From JAZDCJ01 sp036311985 (GTDB lineage: Bacteria > Actinomycetota > Actinomycetes > Actinomycetales > Micrococcaceae): a DNA stretch of 64,000 bases. The notes below the pieces were generated by a model that did not search any database, was not told the origin of the DNA, and worked only from the letters and a program-made list of their open reading frames with translations. This document shows, in pieces, positions 48,419 to 55,657 of this stretch. The position numbers were made by a program, and so were the translations under genes. Every line of letters begins with the position of its first letter. Positions within the stretch are counted from its first letter, which is position 1. The DNA lies in assembly GCF_036311985.1 (NCBI RefSeq), contig NZ_JAZDCJ010000017.1. One strand, written 5' to 3'.

Positions 48419-50139
48419 CCCCTCGCGTCCCGGTGCGGCTCCGCCACGTGGCGGGCCGGGGACGCGGCGCCCGCGGAAGCCGGGGCGGCCGCGACGGGCG
48501 GGGTCGCGCCCTCGTCTTCCCCGCCGGCGCCGCCCTGCGGGGTGTCATGCAGGTGGCCGAGCTGGCCCTCGCCGAGGGACTCGGCCGGCAGATCGCGCTC
48601 GATCTTGGTCGCGAGCGGGTCCTCCGTGACGAACGCCAGGGCGAGCGCCGCGAGGAGCGCGAGCGGCGCGATCCACAGGAACAGCGGCACGAGGGCCTCG
48701 TTGTAGGACGCGACGATGAGCTCCCGCACGGGCTCCGGCAGGGAGGCGACGAGCGCGGGGGTCAGCGAGTTGCCGCCGTCGCCCGCACCGGCCCCGGCCG
48801 GCATCTTCTCGACGAGGAGCTCCTTGAGCCGGCTGGCGAAGAGCGAGCCGACGACGGCCGAGCCCAGGGTCGCGCCGACCTGGCGGAAGTAGTTCTGCCC
48901 GGCCGTCGCGGTGCCGACCATCGAGAGGTGGAAGGAGTTCTGCGCCACGAGGGTCAGCAGCTGCATGCTCGCGCCGAGGCCGATGCCCATGACGGCGAGG
49001 TACGCGCAGATCAGGGCGACCGGGGCGTCCGCGTGGATCGTGGAGAGCAGGACCAGGCCCAGCGCGGTGACGAGCGTTCCCGTGATCATGACGGCCTTGT
49101 ACCGGCCCGTGACCGAGACGCGGCGGCCGACGAGGACCGAGGTGACCAGGAGGCCCCCCATCATGGGGATCATGAGCAGGCCGGCCTCGGTGGGGCCGAA
49201 GCCCGTGACCATCTGCAGGTAGGTCGGCATGTAGCCGATCGCCCCGAACATGGCGATGCCGGTCATGAGCCCGGCGACCGTGGTCAGGTTGAAGTTGCGG
49301 TTGCGGAAGAGGGCCAGCGGCAGGACGGGTTCGGCGGCGCGCGACTCGACCCACACGAACAGGGCGCCGGCGACGGCGGCCGCGGCGAAGAGGCCGAGGA
49401 TCGTCGGGGAATCCCACGCGTAGGTCCCGCCGCCCCACGTGCCGGCGAGGACGAGTGCGCTCGTCGCGACGGCGAGGAGCGCCATGCCGAGGTAGTCGAT
49501 CCGGCCGCGCTGGGCGGCGGAGGGGCGCGGGATGTGCAGCAGGAAGACGGCGGCGAGGACGGCGAGCACGCCGAGCGGGATGTTCATCCAGAACGTCCAG
49601 CGCCAGCCCGGGCCCTCCGTGAGCCAGCCGCCGAGCAGTGGTCCGGCGACGGAGGAGAAGGCGAACACGCCGCCCATGATGCCCATGTACTTCCCGCGCT
49701 CGCGGGCGGGGACGACGTCGGCGATGATCGCCTGCGAGAGGATCATGAGCCCGCCGCCGCCGATGCCCTGGATGGCCCGGCCGAGGATGAGCACGTTCAT
49801 GTCCTGGGCGAGGGCGCCGATCACGGAGCCGCCGATGAACACGATGATCGCGAAGAGCAGGAGCGGCTTGCGGCCGAACATGTCGCCGAGCTTGCCGTAG
49901 ACGGGCATCATCACGGTCGAGGCCAGGATGAAGGCCGTGATGACCCAGGCCATGTGCTCGACGCCGTGCAGCTCGCCGACGATCGTCGGCAGGGCCGCGG
50001 CGAGCACGGTCTGGTTGAGGGAGGCGAGCAGCATGGTGACCATGAGGCCGCCGAAGAGCAGGACGAGGTGGTTCTTGCGGTCCGCCTCGGGGGCGGGCGG
50101 CTGCGCGGTGGTGCCGGGCGTGGTGGTGGAAGTGGTCAT
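48415..50139 (-). CDS. Multidrug efflux MFS transporter, DHA2 (14-helix) family
   Basis: This 574-residue transporter has fourteen hydrophobic segments. Family motifs are LASLNQTVLAAALPTIVGEL at the first helix, LGDMFGRKP in the A loop and WRWTFWMNIPLGV in helix 5. It should export toxic compounds using the proton gradient. The first ATG (50139) overlaps the TetR stop as ATGA. A long Ala/Pro-rich tail follows the last helix. Regulation by the upstream TetR protein is likely. Confidence 0.92.
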   Translation of the reverse strand: MTTSTTTPGTTAQPPAPEADRKNHLVLLFGGLMVTMLLASLNQTVLAAALPTIVGELHGVEHMAWVITAFILASTVMMPVYGKLGDMFGRKPLLLFAIIVFIGGSVIGALAQDMNVLILGRAIQGIGGGGLMILSQAIIADVVPARERGKYMGIMGGVFAFSSVAGPLLGGWLTEGPGWRWTFWMNIPLGVLAVLAAVFLLHIPRPSAAQRGRIDYLGMALLAVATSALVLAGTWGGGTYAWDSPTILGLFAAAAVAGALFVWVESRAAEPVLPLALFRNRNFNLTTVAGLMTGIAMFGAIGYMPTYLQMVTGFGPTEAGLLMIPMMGGLLVTSVLVGRRVSVTGRYKAVMITGTLVTALGLVLLSTIHADAPVALICAYLAVMGIGLGASMQLLTLVAQNSFHLSMVGTATAGQNYFRQVGATLGSAVVGSLFASRLKELLVEKMPAGAGAGDGGNSLTPALVASLPEPVRELIVASYNEALVPLFLWIAPLALLAALALAFVTEDPLATKIERDLPAESLGEGQLGHLHDTPQGGAGGEDEGATPPVAAAPASAGAASPARHVAEPHRDARG

Positions 50140-50759
50140 GGCCGGGGACGCAGGACCTTTCTGAAGACGTCGGTGGATTCGCCGAGGTGGGCGCCGAGCT
50201 CTTCGAGCGGGGCGCCGGGGAACTGGCGGTAGGTGAAGCGGACGATCGTGGCGGCGGCCATGAGCAGCGCGCGGCGGGCCGCGGGGTCCTCGCCGAGCTC
50301 GGCGGAGACGGTGGCCGGGTCCTCGCTGAGGCGGTCGTTGACGGCCGAGTCCACGAGGACCTCGGCGTCGTTGAGGTGCTGGACCACGCGCCCGCGCAGC
50401 TCGGGGTAGCGGCCGACGAGCTCCTTGCGGCGCTCGAAGCGGCTCCCATCGCCGACCACGGTGGACAGGACCTCCGCCATGAGCCGCACGGTGCGCTCGA
50501 GCAGCTCGGCGTCCGAGGCGCGGAAGCGCTCGATGAACTCCTGCCGGAGCTCGGGGGCGCGCATCCCGAGGACGGCGTCCTCCTTGGAGGGGAAGTAGTT
50601 GAAGAACGTGCGCTTGGAGATGCCGGCGCGGCGGGCGATCGAATCGACCGTGGCGGCGGCGAGGCCGTCCTCGAGGGCGAGGGCCGAGGCCGCCTCGTGG
50701 ACGGCCCGCCAGGTCTCGAGGCGGTTGCGCTCGCGCAGGCTCAGGGGTGAATCATGCAT
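50136..50759 (-). CDS. TetR family regulator of the efflux operon
   Basis: This 207-residue protein has the helix-turn-helix VDSIARRAGISKRTFFNYFPSK at about residues 38-60. It is the first gene of a two-gene operon with the DHA2 transporter and probably autorepresses. Its promoter boxes and TGCAC half-sites lie directly upstream of the ATG at 50759, so the mRNA may be leaderless. Confidence 0.88.
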   Translation of the reverse strand: MHDSPLSLRERNRLETWRAVHEAASALALEDGLAAATVDSIARRAGISKRTFFNYFPSKEDAVLGMRAPELRQEFIERFRASDAELLERTVRLMAEVLSTVVGDGSRFERRKELVGRYPELRGRVVQHLNDAEVLVDSAVNDRLSEDPATVSAELGEDPAARRALLMAAATIVRFTYRQFPGAPLEELGAHLGESTDVFRKVLRPRP

Positions 50760-50765
50760 GGGTAC

Positions 50766-50800
50766 AGTTTATGCACCAGTGCAATCTTTGCACAACTGCA
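50766..50800 (-). promoter_or_regulatory. Promoter with overlapping GTGCA operator half-sites
   Basis: On the minus strand TTGTGC (50790-50795) and TAAACT (50766-50771) are 18 bases apart. TGCAC-CA-GTGCA and GTGCAA-TCT-TTGCAC are overlapping palindromes covering the spacer. The -10 box is 6 bases from the start codon. Confidence 0.5.
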
Positions 50801-50885
50801 GGCCACGTGACCTTGGCCGCCTCCCGTGACGCCGGATGACGAGGTGACCCCGCGTGACGGAAGTCCTTGCCGCGGCCCGGGCCGG

Positions 50886-50990
50886 AGCGTGAGACTCGAG
50901 GCCAGGAATCAAGAGACCCGACCTGAAGGCCCTGGCCGGTCGGGCGGCAACCCTCCTCGCTGTAGCGGGGTGCCCCAGGTGACGATTCGA
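50886..50990 (+). ncRNA. SAM riboswitch, SAM-IV-like
   Basis: The leader of the OsmC gene carries ATCAAGAG, then CGGCAACCCTCC, a short stem, and GGGGTGCCCCAGGTGA, which match the conserved core and pseudoknot arms of actinobacterial SAM-IV riboswitches. Boundaries are approximate. Binding of S-adenosylmethionine would be expected to lower expression of the gene downstream. Confidence 0.75.
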
Positions 50991-51012
50991 CGCCCGCCGC
51001 GGCGGCGGGCGT
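50990..51012 (+). terminator. Expression-platform hairpin after the riboswitch
   Basis: ACGCCCGCC-GCGGC-GGCGGGCGT is a perfect 9-bp stem right after the aptamer. It may be the conditional terminator of the riboswitch. Confidence 0.55.
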
Positions 51013-51064
51013 AAGCACGGCGCACGCGCCCGCATGCGCCACGACGCGAAGGGCAGGACCCAAC

Positions 51065-51664
51065 ATGACCTCCACCACAGAACAGGCTGCGGGCACCGGC
51101 CAGCAGTCTCCCACCGGATCCGCCACCCCGAGGACCACCGACCTCGACGCCGAGCGCGCCCGCCGCCTCGACGACGCCGCGTCCTTCTGGGCGGGCCGCA
51201 TCGGCGAGGACACGGCCAACGCGAAGGCCGTCTACCGCGCCCACGGCGTCTCGGAGCGCTCCGTCGCCACGCGCGTCACGGCGGGCCGCCACGAGTTCGT
51301 CGTCGACGAGCCCGCCGCGCTGGCCGGCGACGATTCGGACGCGAGCCCCGTCGAGTACGCCCTCGGCGCGCTCGTGTCCTGCCAGGTCGTGGTCTACCGG
51401 CTCTACGCGCACCAGCTCGGCGTCGCGATCGACTCGCTCGAGATCACGGCGGAGGGCGACCTCGACGTCCGCGGGATCTTCGGCGCCGATCCGGACACGC
51501 GCCCCGGCTTCACGGCGGTGCGCCTGACCGTTCACCTCAACGGGCCGGAAACCCCCGAGCGCTACGAGGAGCTGCACCAGGTCGTCGACGCGCGCTGCCC
51601 CGTGCTGGACCTCTTCGCCCGGCCGACCCCCGTCAGCGTCGAGCTCGCGGTCAACGCCGACTGA
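51065..51664 (+). CDS. OsmC family protein
   Basis: This 199-residue protein has the OsmC/Ohr fold: PVEYALGALVSCQVVVYRLYA includes the conserved Cys, and VDARCPVLDLFARPTPVSVE includes the second. Family members reduce organic hydroperoxides or bind related thiol compounds. GAAGG precedes the ATG at 51065. The SAM riboswitch upstream ties it to sulfur metabolism, which is not the usual context for OsmC proteins. Confidence 0.85.
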   Translation: MTSTTEQAAGTGQQSPTGSATPRTTDLDAERARRLDDAASFWAGRIGEDTANAKAVYRAHGVSERSVATRVTAGRHEFVVDEPAALAGDDSDASPVEYALGALVSCQVVVYRLYAHQLGVAIDSLEITAEGDLDVRGIFGADPDTRPGFTAVRLTVHLNGPETPERYEELHQVVDARCPVLDLFARPTPVSVELAVNAD

Positions 51665-51721
51665 GGCCGGCCCGAGCGGCCGCGGCAGGGCAGCCGCGGC
51701 GGGCCGGACGACGGCGGGACC

Positions 51722-52717
51722 CTACGGCAGCGGGCGCCCCCGGGCCGCGGTCCACAAGCGGTACCAGTCCACGGCCCCCATGGCCGCGGCGGCCCGCTCC
51801 GCGCCGGCGCACGCGGCGATCCGCGCCGGGTTCGTGGTACCGATGACCGGGCGGATCCGGGCCGGGTGGCGCATGAGCCATCCCAGCACCACGGCCTCGG
51901 GCGCGCAGCCGAGGCCGTCGGCGAGTTCCCGGACGACGCCGGACGCCTCCTCCTCGGGCGACGCCGCCCCGCTCCCGGGGCGGGGCGCGGCACCCGGGCC
52001 GGGCTCCGGCGTCGTACTCCTGCCCGAGTAGCGTCCCTGGGCCAGTGCGCCCCACGCCTGCAGCTCCACGCCCTCCGCGCGGCAGTACTCGATCGTGCCC
52101 TCGGGGAAGGAGAGCGCCGCGCCCTCGGGGTGGTTGACGAGGACCTGGGACTCGAGCCAATCGCGCCGGTGCAGGCCCATCTCGAGCTGGTTGACCGCCG
52201 GCGCCTCGCCGAGCGCGGACTGGAGCGCGCGCATCTGGGCCGCCGACATGTTCGAGACGCCGAGTCGGCCGACCTTGCCGGCGTCCCGCAGCCCGGCGAA
52301 CGCGGCCGCGACATCCTCCATCGGGGTCAGCGGGTCCGGGCGGTGGATCAGCAGCGCGTCGAGCCGTTCGATCCCGAGCCGGCGCAGGATGTCCTCGACG
52401 CGGGCCGTGAGGACGGCGGGCGAGGAGTCGTAGCGGCCGCCCGACCCGTCGGGGCCCGCGAGCACGATCCCGCACTTGGACTGCAGCTCGATCTCGTCCC
52501 GCAGGCCGGGCCGCTCCGCGAGGACCCGGCCGAAGACCTCTTCCGCCTTGCCGCGCGTGTAGATGTCGGCGTGGTCGAAGAGGGTGATGCCCGCTTCGAG
52601 GGCCGCGTCGACCGCGGCGTGGGCGGTGGCCAGGTCGCCGGCGTCCGGCGGCGCGTCGTCCCACCCGCCGCCGAGTCCCATGCAGCCGAACACCAATCGC
52701 GATCCGTCACCCGCCAT
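51722..52717 (-). CDS. Aldo-keto reductase (YdhF-like)
   Basis: This 331-residue NADPH-dependent oxidoreductase has the AKR tetrad: Asp in FDHADIYTRG, Tyr in the same segment, Lys in LQSKCGI and His in LLIHRPD. The C-terminal IGTTNPARI binds the cofactor phosphate. The substrate is unknown. Residues about 234-262 form a Pro/Gly/Ala/Glu insertion absent from typical AKRs. It is bounded by inverted ACGACGCCGG sequences (51931-52017), exactly 87 bp, so the frame is kept. Confidence 0.9.
   Translation of the reverse strand: MAGDGSRLVFGCMGLGGGWDDAPPDAGDLATAHAAVDAALEAGITLFDHADIYTRGKAEEVFGRVLAERPGLRDEIELQSKCGIVLAGPDGSGGRYDSSPAVLTARVEDILRRLGIERLDALLIHRPDPLTPMEDVAAAFAGLRDAGKVGRLGVSNMSAAQMRALQSALGEAPAVNQLEMGLHRRDWLESQVLVNHPEGAALSFPEGTIEYCRAEGVELQAWGALAQGRYSGRSTTPEPGPGAAPRPGSGAASPEEEASGVVRELADGLGCAPEAVVLGWLMRHPARIRPVIGTTNPARIAACAGAERAAAAMGAVDWYRLWTAARGRPLP
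51931..52017. mobile_element. In-frame family 1 element with inverted ends in the AKR gene
   Basis: GGACGACGCCGG (51931-51942) and CCGGCGTCGTAC (52006-52017) form inverted ends of an 87-bp, 29-codon segment that codes for a low-complexity loop in the aldo-keto reductase. This is the clearest case in the window of an element-like insertion with terminal repeats. There is no transposase. Mobility is an inference. Confidence 0.45.
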
Positions 52718-52727
52718 CCCCCCACGT

Positions 52728-52788
52728 TATCCACTCCCGGGCGGTGATGGGCCGCTCAAACAACGGAAATCGGGATCGTGATGCGGGG
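52728..52788. repeat. Extragenic repeat family 2, copy G
   Basis: The gap between the AKR start and PAP2 gene end contains ATCCACTCCCGGGCGGTGAT, then AAATCGGGATCGTGATGCGG. The right part matches copy E (ATCGTGATGCGGGG). It is the most diverged copy listed. Confidence 0.4.
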
Positions 52789-52803
52789 CCGGGGCGGCGG
52801 GCC

Positions 52804-53385
52804 TCAGCCGTAGACGAGCGTGCGGAGCAGGTGCGTCGCGACGCCGATCGCCGCCCCGGCCGCCACCTGGCCGGGGGTGTGCGCCCGCAGGACGTGGCGC
52901 GACCAGCCCACCGCGGCCGCCGCCGCGAGCCCGGCGACCCCCACGGCCGGCACGGGCCCCAGGAACTGCAGCGCCACGTAGACCGCGACGGCCGTGTGCA
53001 CGGAGACCTTGTAGAACGCGTTCGCGACGAGGCACAGCACGAGCCCCGTGAAGATCCCGCCGAGATCGAGGAACAACGCGTCCGGCGCGTCCATGAGGCG
53101 CAGCGTCCACACCCCGCCGAGGATCGAGAAGCCGGAGGTCAGGAACGGCCAGTAGCGCTGCCGCCGCTTGGGGATGTGCCGGCTCGAGACGACGCCGCCG
53201 CGGGCGAACCACAGCACCCCGAGGAAGGGCAGCACCGTGGTGAACAGGACCGCGACGAGGGCGTGCGGCCAGCCGATGCCCGGCACGACGAGGGGCCGGC
53301 TCAGCAGGTACGCGGTCGCGACGACGGCGGGCGCATACAGCTCGCTGATCCACCAGGCCGCGCGCTCCGCCGTCGTCCGCTCCAT
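52804..53385 (-). CDS. PAP2-superfamily membrane protein
   Basis: This 193-residue membrane protein has five to six helices. The PAP2 phosphatase motifs are present in reduced form: KVSVHTAVAVYVAL and SRHVLRAHTPGQVAAG, with the Arg and two His of motif 3. It may dephosphorylate a lipid or prenyl diphosphate. ATGs at 53385 and 53394 are both possible starts. Confidence 0.75.
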   Translation of the reverse strand: MERTTAERAAWWISELYAPAVVATAYLLSRPLVVPGIGWPHALVAVLFTTVLPFLGVLWFARGGVVSSRHIPKRRQRYWPFLTSGFSILGGVWTLRLMDAPDALFLDLGGIFTGLVLCLVANAFYKVSVHTAVAVYVALQFLGPVPAVGVAGLAAAAAVGWSRHVLRAHTPGQVAAGAAIGVATHLLRTLVYG

Positions 53386-53440
53386 GCCCACCATGCTAGG
53401 CGGGCCCCGGACGCCCGGCGCCCCGTGCCACGATGGGGGC

Positions 53441-53947
53441 ATGGCCACCCGCTTGCTGATCGTCGCCGACACCCACCTGCCCCTGCGCGCCCGCGGACTG
53501 CACCCGGAGCTCTGGGAGCGGATCGAGGACGCCGACGTGGTCCTGCATGCCGGTGACTGGGTCGACGAGGCCACGCTCGACGCCTTCGAGGCGCGCTCGC
53601 GGCGCCTGATCGGCGTGTGGGGGAACAACGACGGGCCCGGCCTGCGCGCGCGGCTGCCGGAGACGGCGCGCTTCGAGCTCGACGGCGTCCGCTTCGCGAT
53701 GACCCACGAGACGGGGCCGGCGCGCGGGCGGGAGGCGCGCTGCGCGCAGCGGTTCCCGGACGCCGATGTCCTGGTGTTCGGGCACAGCCACATCCCGTGG
53801 GACACGGTCGCGGAGACGGGCCTGCGCCTGCTCAATCCCGGCTCCCCGACCGACCGCCGCCGCCAGCCTGCCTGCACCTACCTCCGGGCGGTCGCCGACG
53901 CGGGCGCGCTGCGGGACGTCGAGATCGTGCCGGTGGACCGGCTCTAG
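53441..53947 (+). CDS. YfcE/MJ0936-type metallophosphodiesterase
   Basis: This 168-residue protein has all calcineurin-like motifs: ADTHLP, HAGDW, GVWGNND, MTHET and FGHSHIP. Family members hydrolyse phosphodiesters with Mn2+. It is divergent from the PAP2 gene with 55 bases between starts. The natural substrate is not known. Confidence 0.88.
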   Translation: MATRLLIVADTHLPLRARGLHPELWERIEDADVVLHAGDWVDEATLDAFEARSRRLIGVWGNNDGPGLRARLPETARFELDGVRFAMTHETGPARGREARCAQRFPDADVLVFGHSHIPWDTVAETGLRLLNPGSPTDRRRQPACTYLRAVADAGALRDVEIVPVDRL

Positions 53948-53981
53948 TCCCGGGGCGCCGGGGGACGGGCGGGGCGGCGGA

Positions 53982-53999
53982 GGACGACGCCGGGGCTAG
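53982..53999. repeat. ACGACGCCGG element (family 1) abutting a TetR gene stop
   Basis: GGACGACGCCGGGGCTAG ends in the reverse complement of the TetR stop codon, as at 48401. It lies between the convergent phosphodiesterase and TetR genes and may contribute to termination. Confidence 0.5.
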
Positions 54000-54667
54000 A
54001 GTCCCAGCGCATCCGCCTCGCGCTCGGCGAACCGGGAGAAGAGCGCGTCGGCCGGCTCGAAGGTGCCGACGAAATGGCCGTTGAGCTCGAGCTGGACGGC
54101 GCCGACCATCCTCGCGAACGCCGCTGCGAGATCGAGCACGGCATCGGGGTCGCGCTCCACGCCGACGGCGTCGGCGAAGACGTCGAGCTGCCCGGCCAGC
54201 CCATCCGCCGCCCCTCCCGGCAACCGGGCGCCCGGACCCCGGACCGCCGGGGCGCAGAAGGCGCGGACCACGCGGGCCGCGGGTTCGATCGTGTCGCCGG
54301 GGGCCCGGTAGCCGGGGATCGCCGAGCCGTAGACCAGCGCGAATCGATGCGGCTGCTCCCGGGCCCAGGAACGGAAGGCGCCGGTGACGGCCGACCACCG
54401 AACGCGATGCGGGGCGCGCGTGGAGCCGGCCGCCTCGAGGGACGCGGCGAGGTCGTTGTAGGCGTCGACGATGAGGGCGGTGATGAGCTCGTCGCGGCTC
54501 GGGAAGTAGCGGTAGATGGCGCTGGAGACCAGGTTCAGCTCGCGGGCGATCGCCCGGAGCGAGAGATCGGCTGCCCCGGACTCGGCGAGCTGCCCGAGGG
54601 CGAGCTCCTTGATCCGGGCGATGTTGTCGGCGCGGGCGCGCTGCCGCGGCGTGGGTCCCTGGGGCAT
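53996..54667 (-). CDS. TetR family regulator with WHG-type C-terminal domain
   Basis: This 223-residue protein has the helix-turn-helix LRAIARELNLVSSAIYRYFP at residues about 37-56. The C-terminal domain has the pattern of TetR proteins with a WHG domain (FRSWAREQPHRFALVYGS and LELNGHFVG). It is divergent from a membrane-protein gene, and two GAGC-N3-GCTC sites lie between, so it probably represses itself and that gene. Confidence 0.87.
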   Translation of the reverse strand: MPQGPTPRQRARADNIARIKELALGQLAESGAADLSLRAIARELNLVSSAIYRYFPSRDELITALIVDAYNDLAASLEAAGSTRAPHRVRWSAVTGAFRSWAREQPHRFALVYGSAIPGYRAPGDTIEPAARVVRAFCAPAVRGPGARLPGGAADGLAGQLDVFADAVGVERDPDAVLDLAAAFARMVGAVQLELNGHFVGTFEPADALFSRFAEREADALGL

Positions 54668-54708
54668 GGAGACAGCTTGCCATATTCGGGATCACCGGTC
54701 ACTTAAGT

Positions 54709-54774
54709 GAGCACCGCTCTTGCAATTCGCCGACGCCGGGTGGACACTCGAACCATCAATAGAGAGCAGTGCTC
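54709..54774. promoter_or_regulatory. Two inverted TetR operators in a divergent promoter
   Basis: GAGCACCGCTC (54709-54719) and GAGCAGTGCTC (54764-54774) are each GAGC-N3-GCTC palindromes; the wider context GTGAGCACNGCTCT is conserved in opposite orientation. TTGCAA (54720-54725) and GACACT (54743-54748), 17 bases apart, form a rightward promoter between them. TCACTTAAGTGA (54699-54710) is an additional palindrome. Confidence 0.6.
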
Positions 54775-54790
54775 ACAGAAAGGGCAGCCC

Positions 54791-55657
54791 ATGCGCCGCC
54801 ATCTCACTCGGGACCGCACGACCGCGGCGTTCTACGCCGCCTCCGGCCTGGCCTTCATCCTCTATCCGGCGTTGCGCCCCTACGGCCCCGAGGCCGGACC
54901 CGAGGGCGCCGCGGACTTCGCCTCGACGGCCTGGCTCGCGTCCCACGCGCTGGGCATGGCCGGCTTCACGCTGTTGGCCTTCGGGCTCCGCGCCGCCGCC
55001 GGAAGCCGAGCTGCCGGCGCGGACCGGACGAGTTCCGCGGGCTCGGGCACGGCCGGCCCGGGCAGGGCCGCCCACCCCGTCTCCGAAGGACCCCCGCGCC
55101 CGGGGCGGGCGATGGAAGCGTGGTCGTGGACCGCCGTCGTCCTCCTGCTGCCCTACTACGGGGTGGAGGCGTACGGCCTGAACGAGCTCGGGCGCTACGC
55201 CGTCGACACCGGCGACCCGGCGGTCCTGTCCATCGCCGACGCGTTCCGCTACGCGCCGTTCGCGATGACCACGTTCGGGCTGGGCCTGGCGTGCCTCGCC
55301 GTCGTCGGCGTCCAGTTCGCCCGCGCGCTCCTGAGCTCCGGCCCCCTCGCGCGCTGGGGCGGGGTCCTCGCCGGGAGCGCCCTGGCCCTCTACCTGCCGC
55401 AGTTCTTCGCCCCGGCCGGCCTGCGGATCGCCCACGGCGCCGTCCTGTGCGCGGGCCTGCTGCTCGCCGCCGTCGCGGCGTGGCGGGCCGGGGCGCCACG
55501 GGCCGGAGCGCCGCGAAACGAGCCCCCGCAGGACGGGACTGCGCGGAACCGGACGCCGCAGTCCGGACCGGGCACGGGCTACTTGCCGCGCAGCTTCGCG
55601 AGCAAACGCTCCTCCGCGTCCTCCCCGGCCGCGACCCCACCGGGAACGCGCAGGTAG
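54791..55657 (+). CDS. Multi-spanning membrane protein of unknown function
   Basis: This 288-residue protein has about six hydrophobic segments (for example AAFYAASGLAFILYPALRPY and LAGSALALYLPQFFAPAGLR). A Gly/Ala/Ser/Pro loop near 75-110 and a repetitive tail (RAGAPRAGAPRNEPPQDG) are low complexity. The ATG at 54791 follows AGGG. The last 79 bases overlap the convergent permease gene, an unusually long overlap, so the true C-terminus may be altered. It is likely the target of the divergent TetR protein. Confidence 0.65.
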   Translation: MRRHLTRDRTTAAFYAASGLAFILYPALRPYGPEAGPEGAADFASTAWLASHALGMAGFTLLAFGLRAAAGSRAAGADRTSSAGSGTAGPGRAAHPVSEGPPRPGRAMEAWSWTAVVLLLPYYGVEAYGLNELGRYAVDTGDPAVLSIADAFRYAPFAMTTFGLGLACLAVVGVQFARALLSSGPLARWGGVLAGSALALYLPQFFAPAGLRIAHGAVLCAGLLLAAVAAWRAGAPRAGAPRNEPPQDGTARNRTPQSGPGTGYLPRSFASKRSSASSPAATPPGTRR

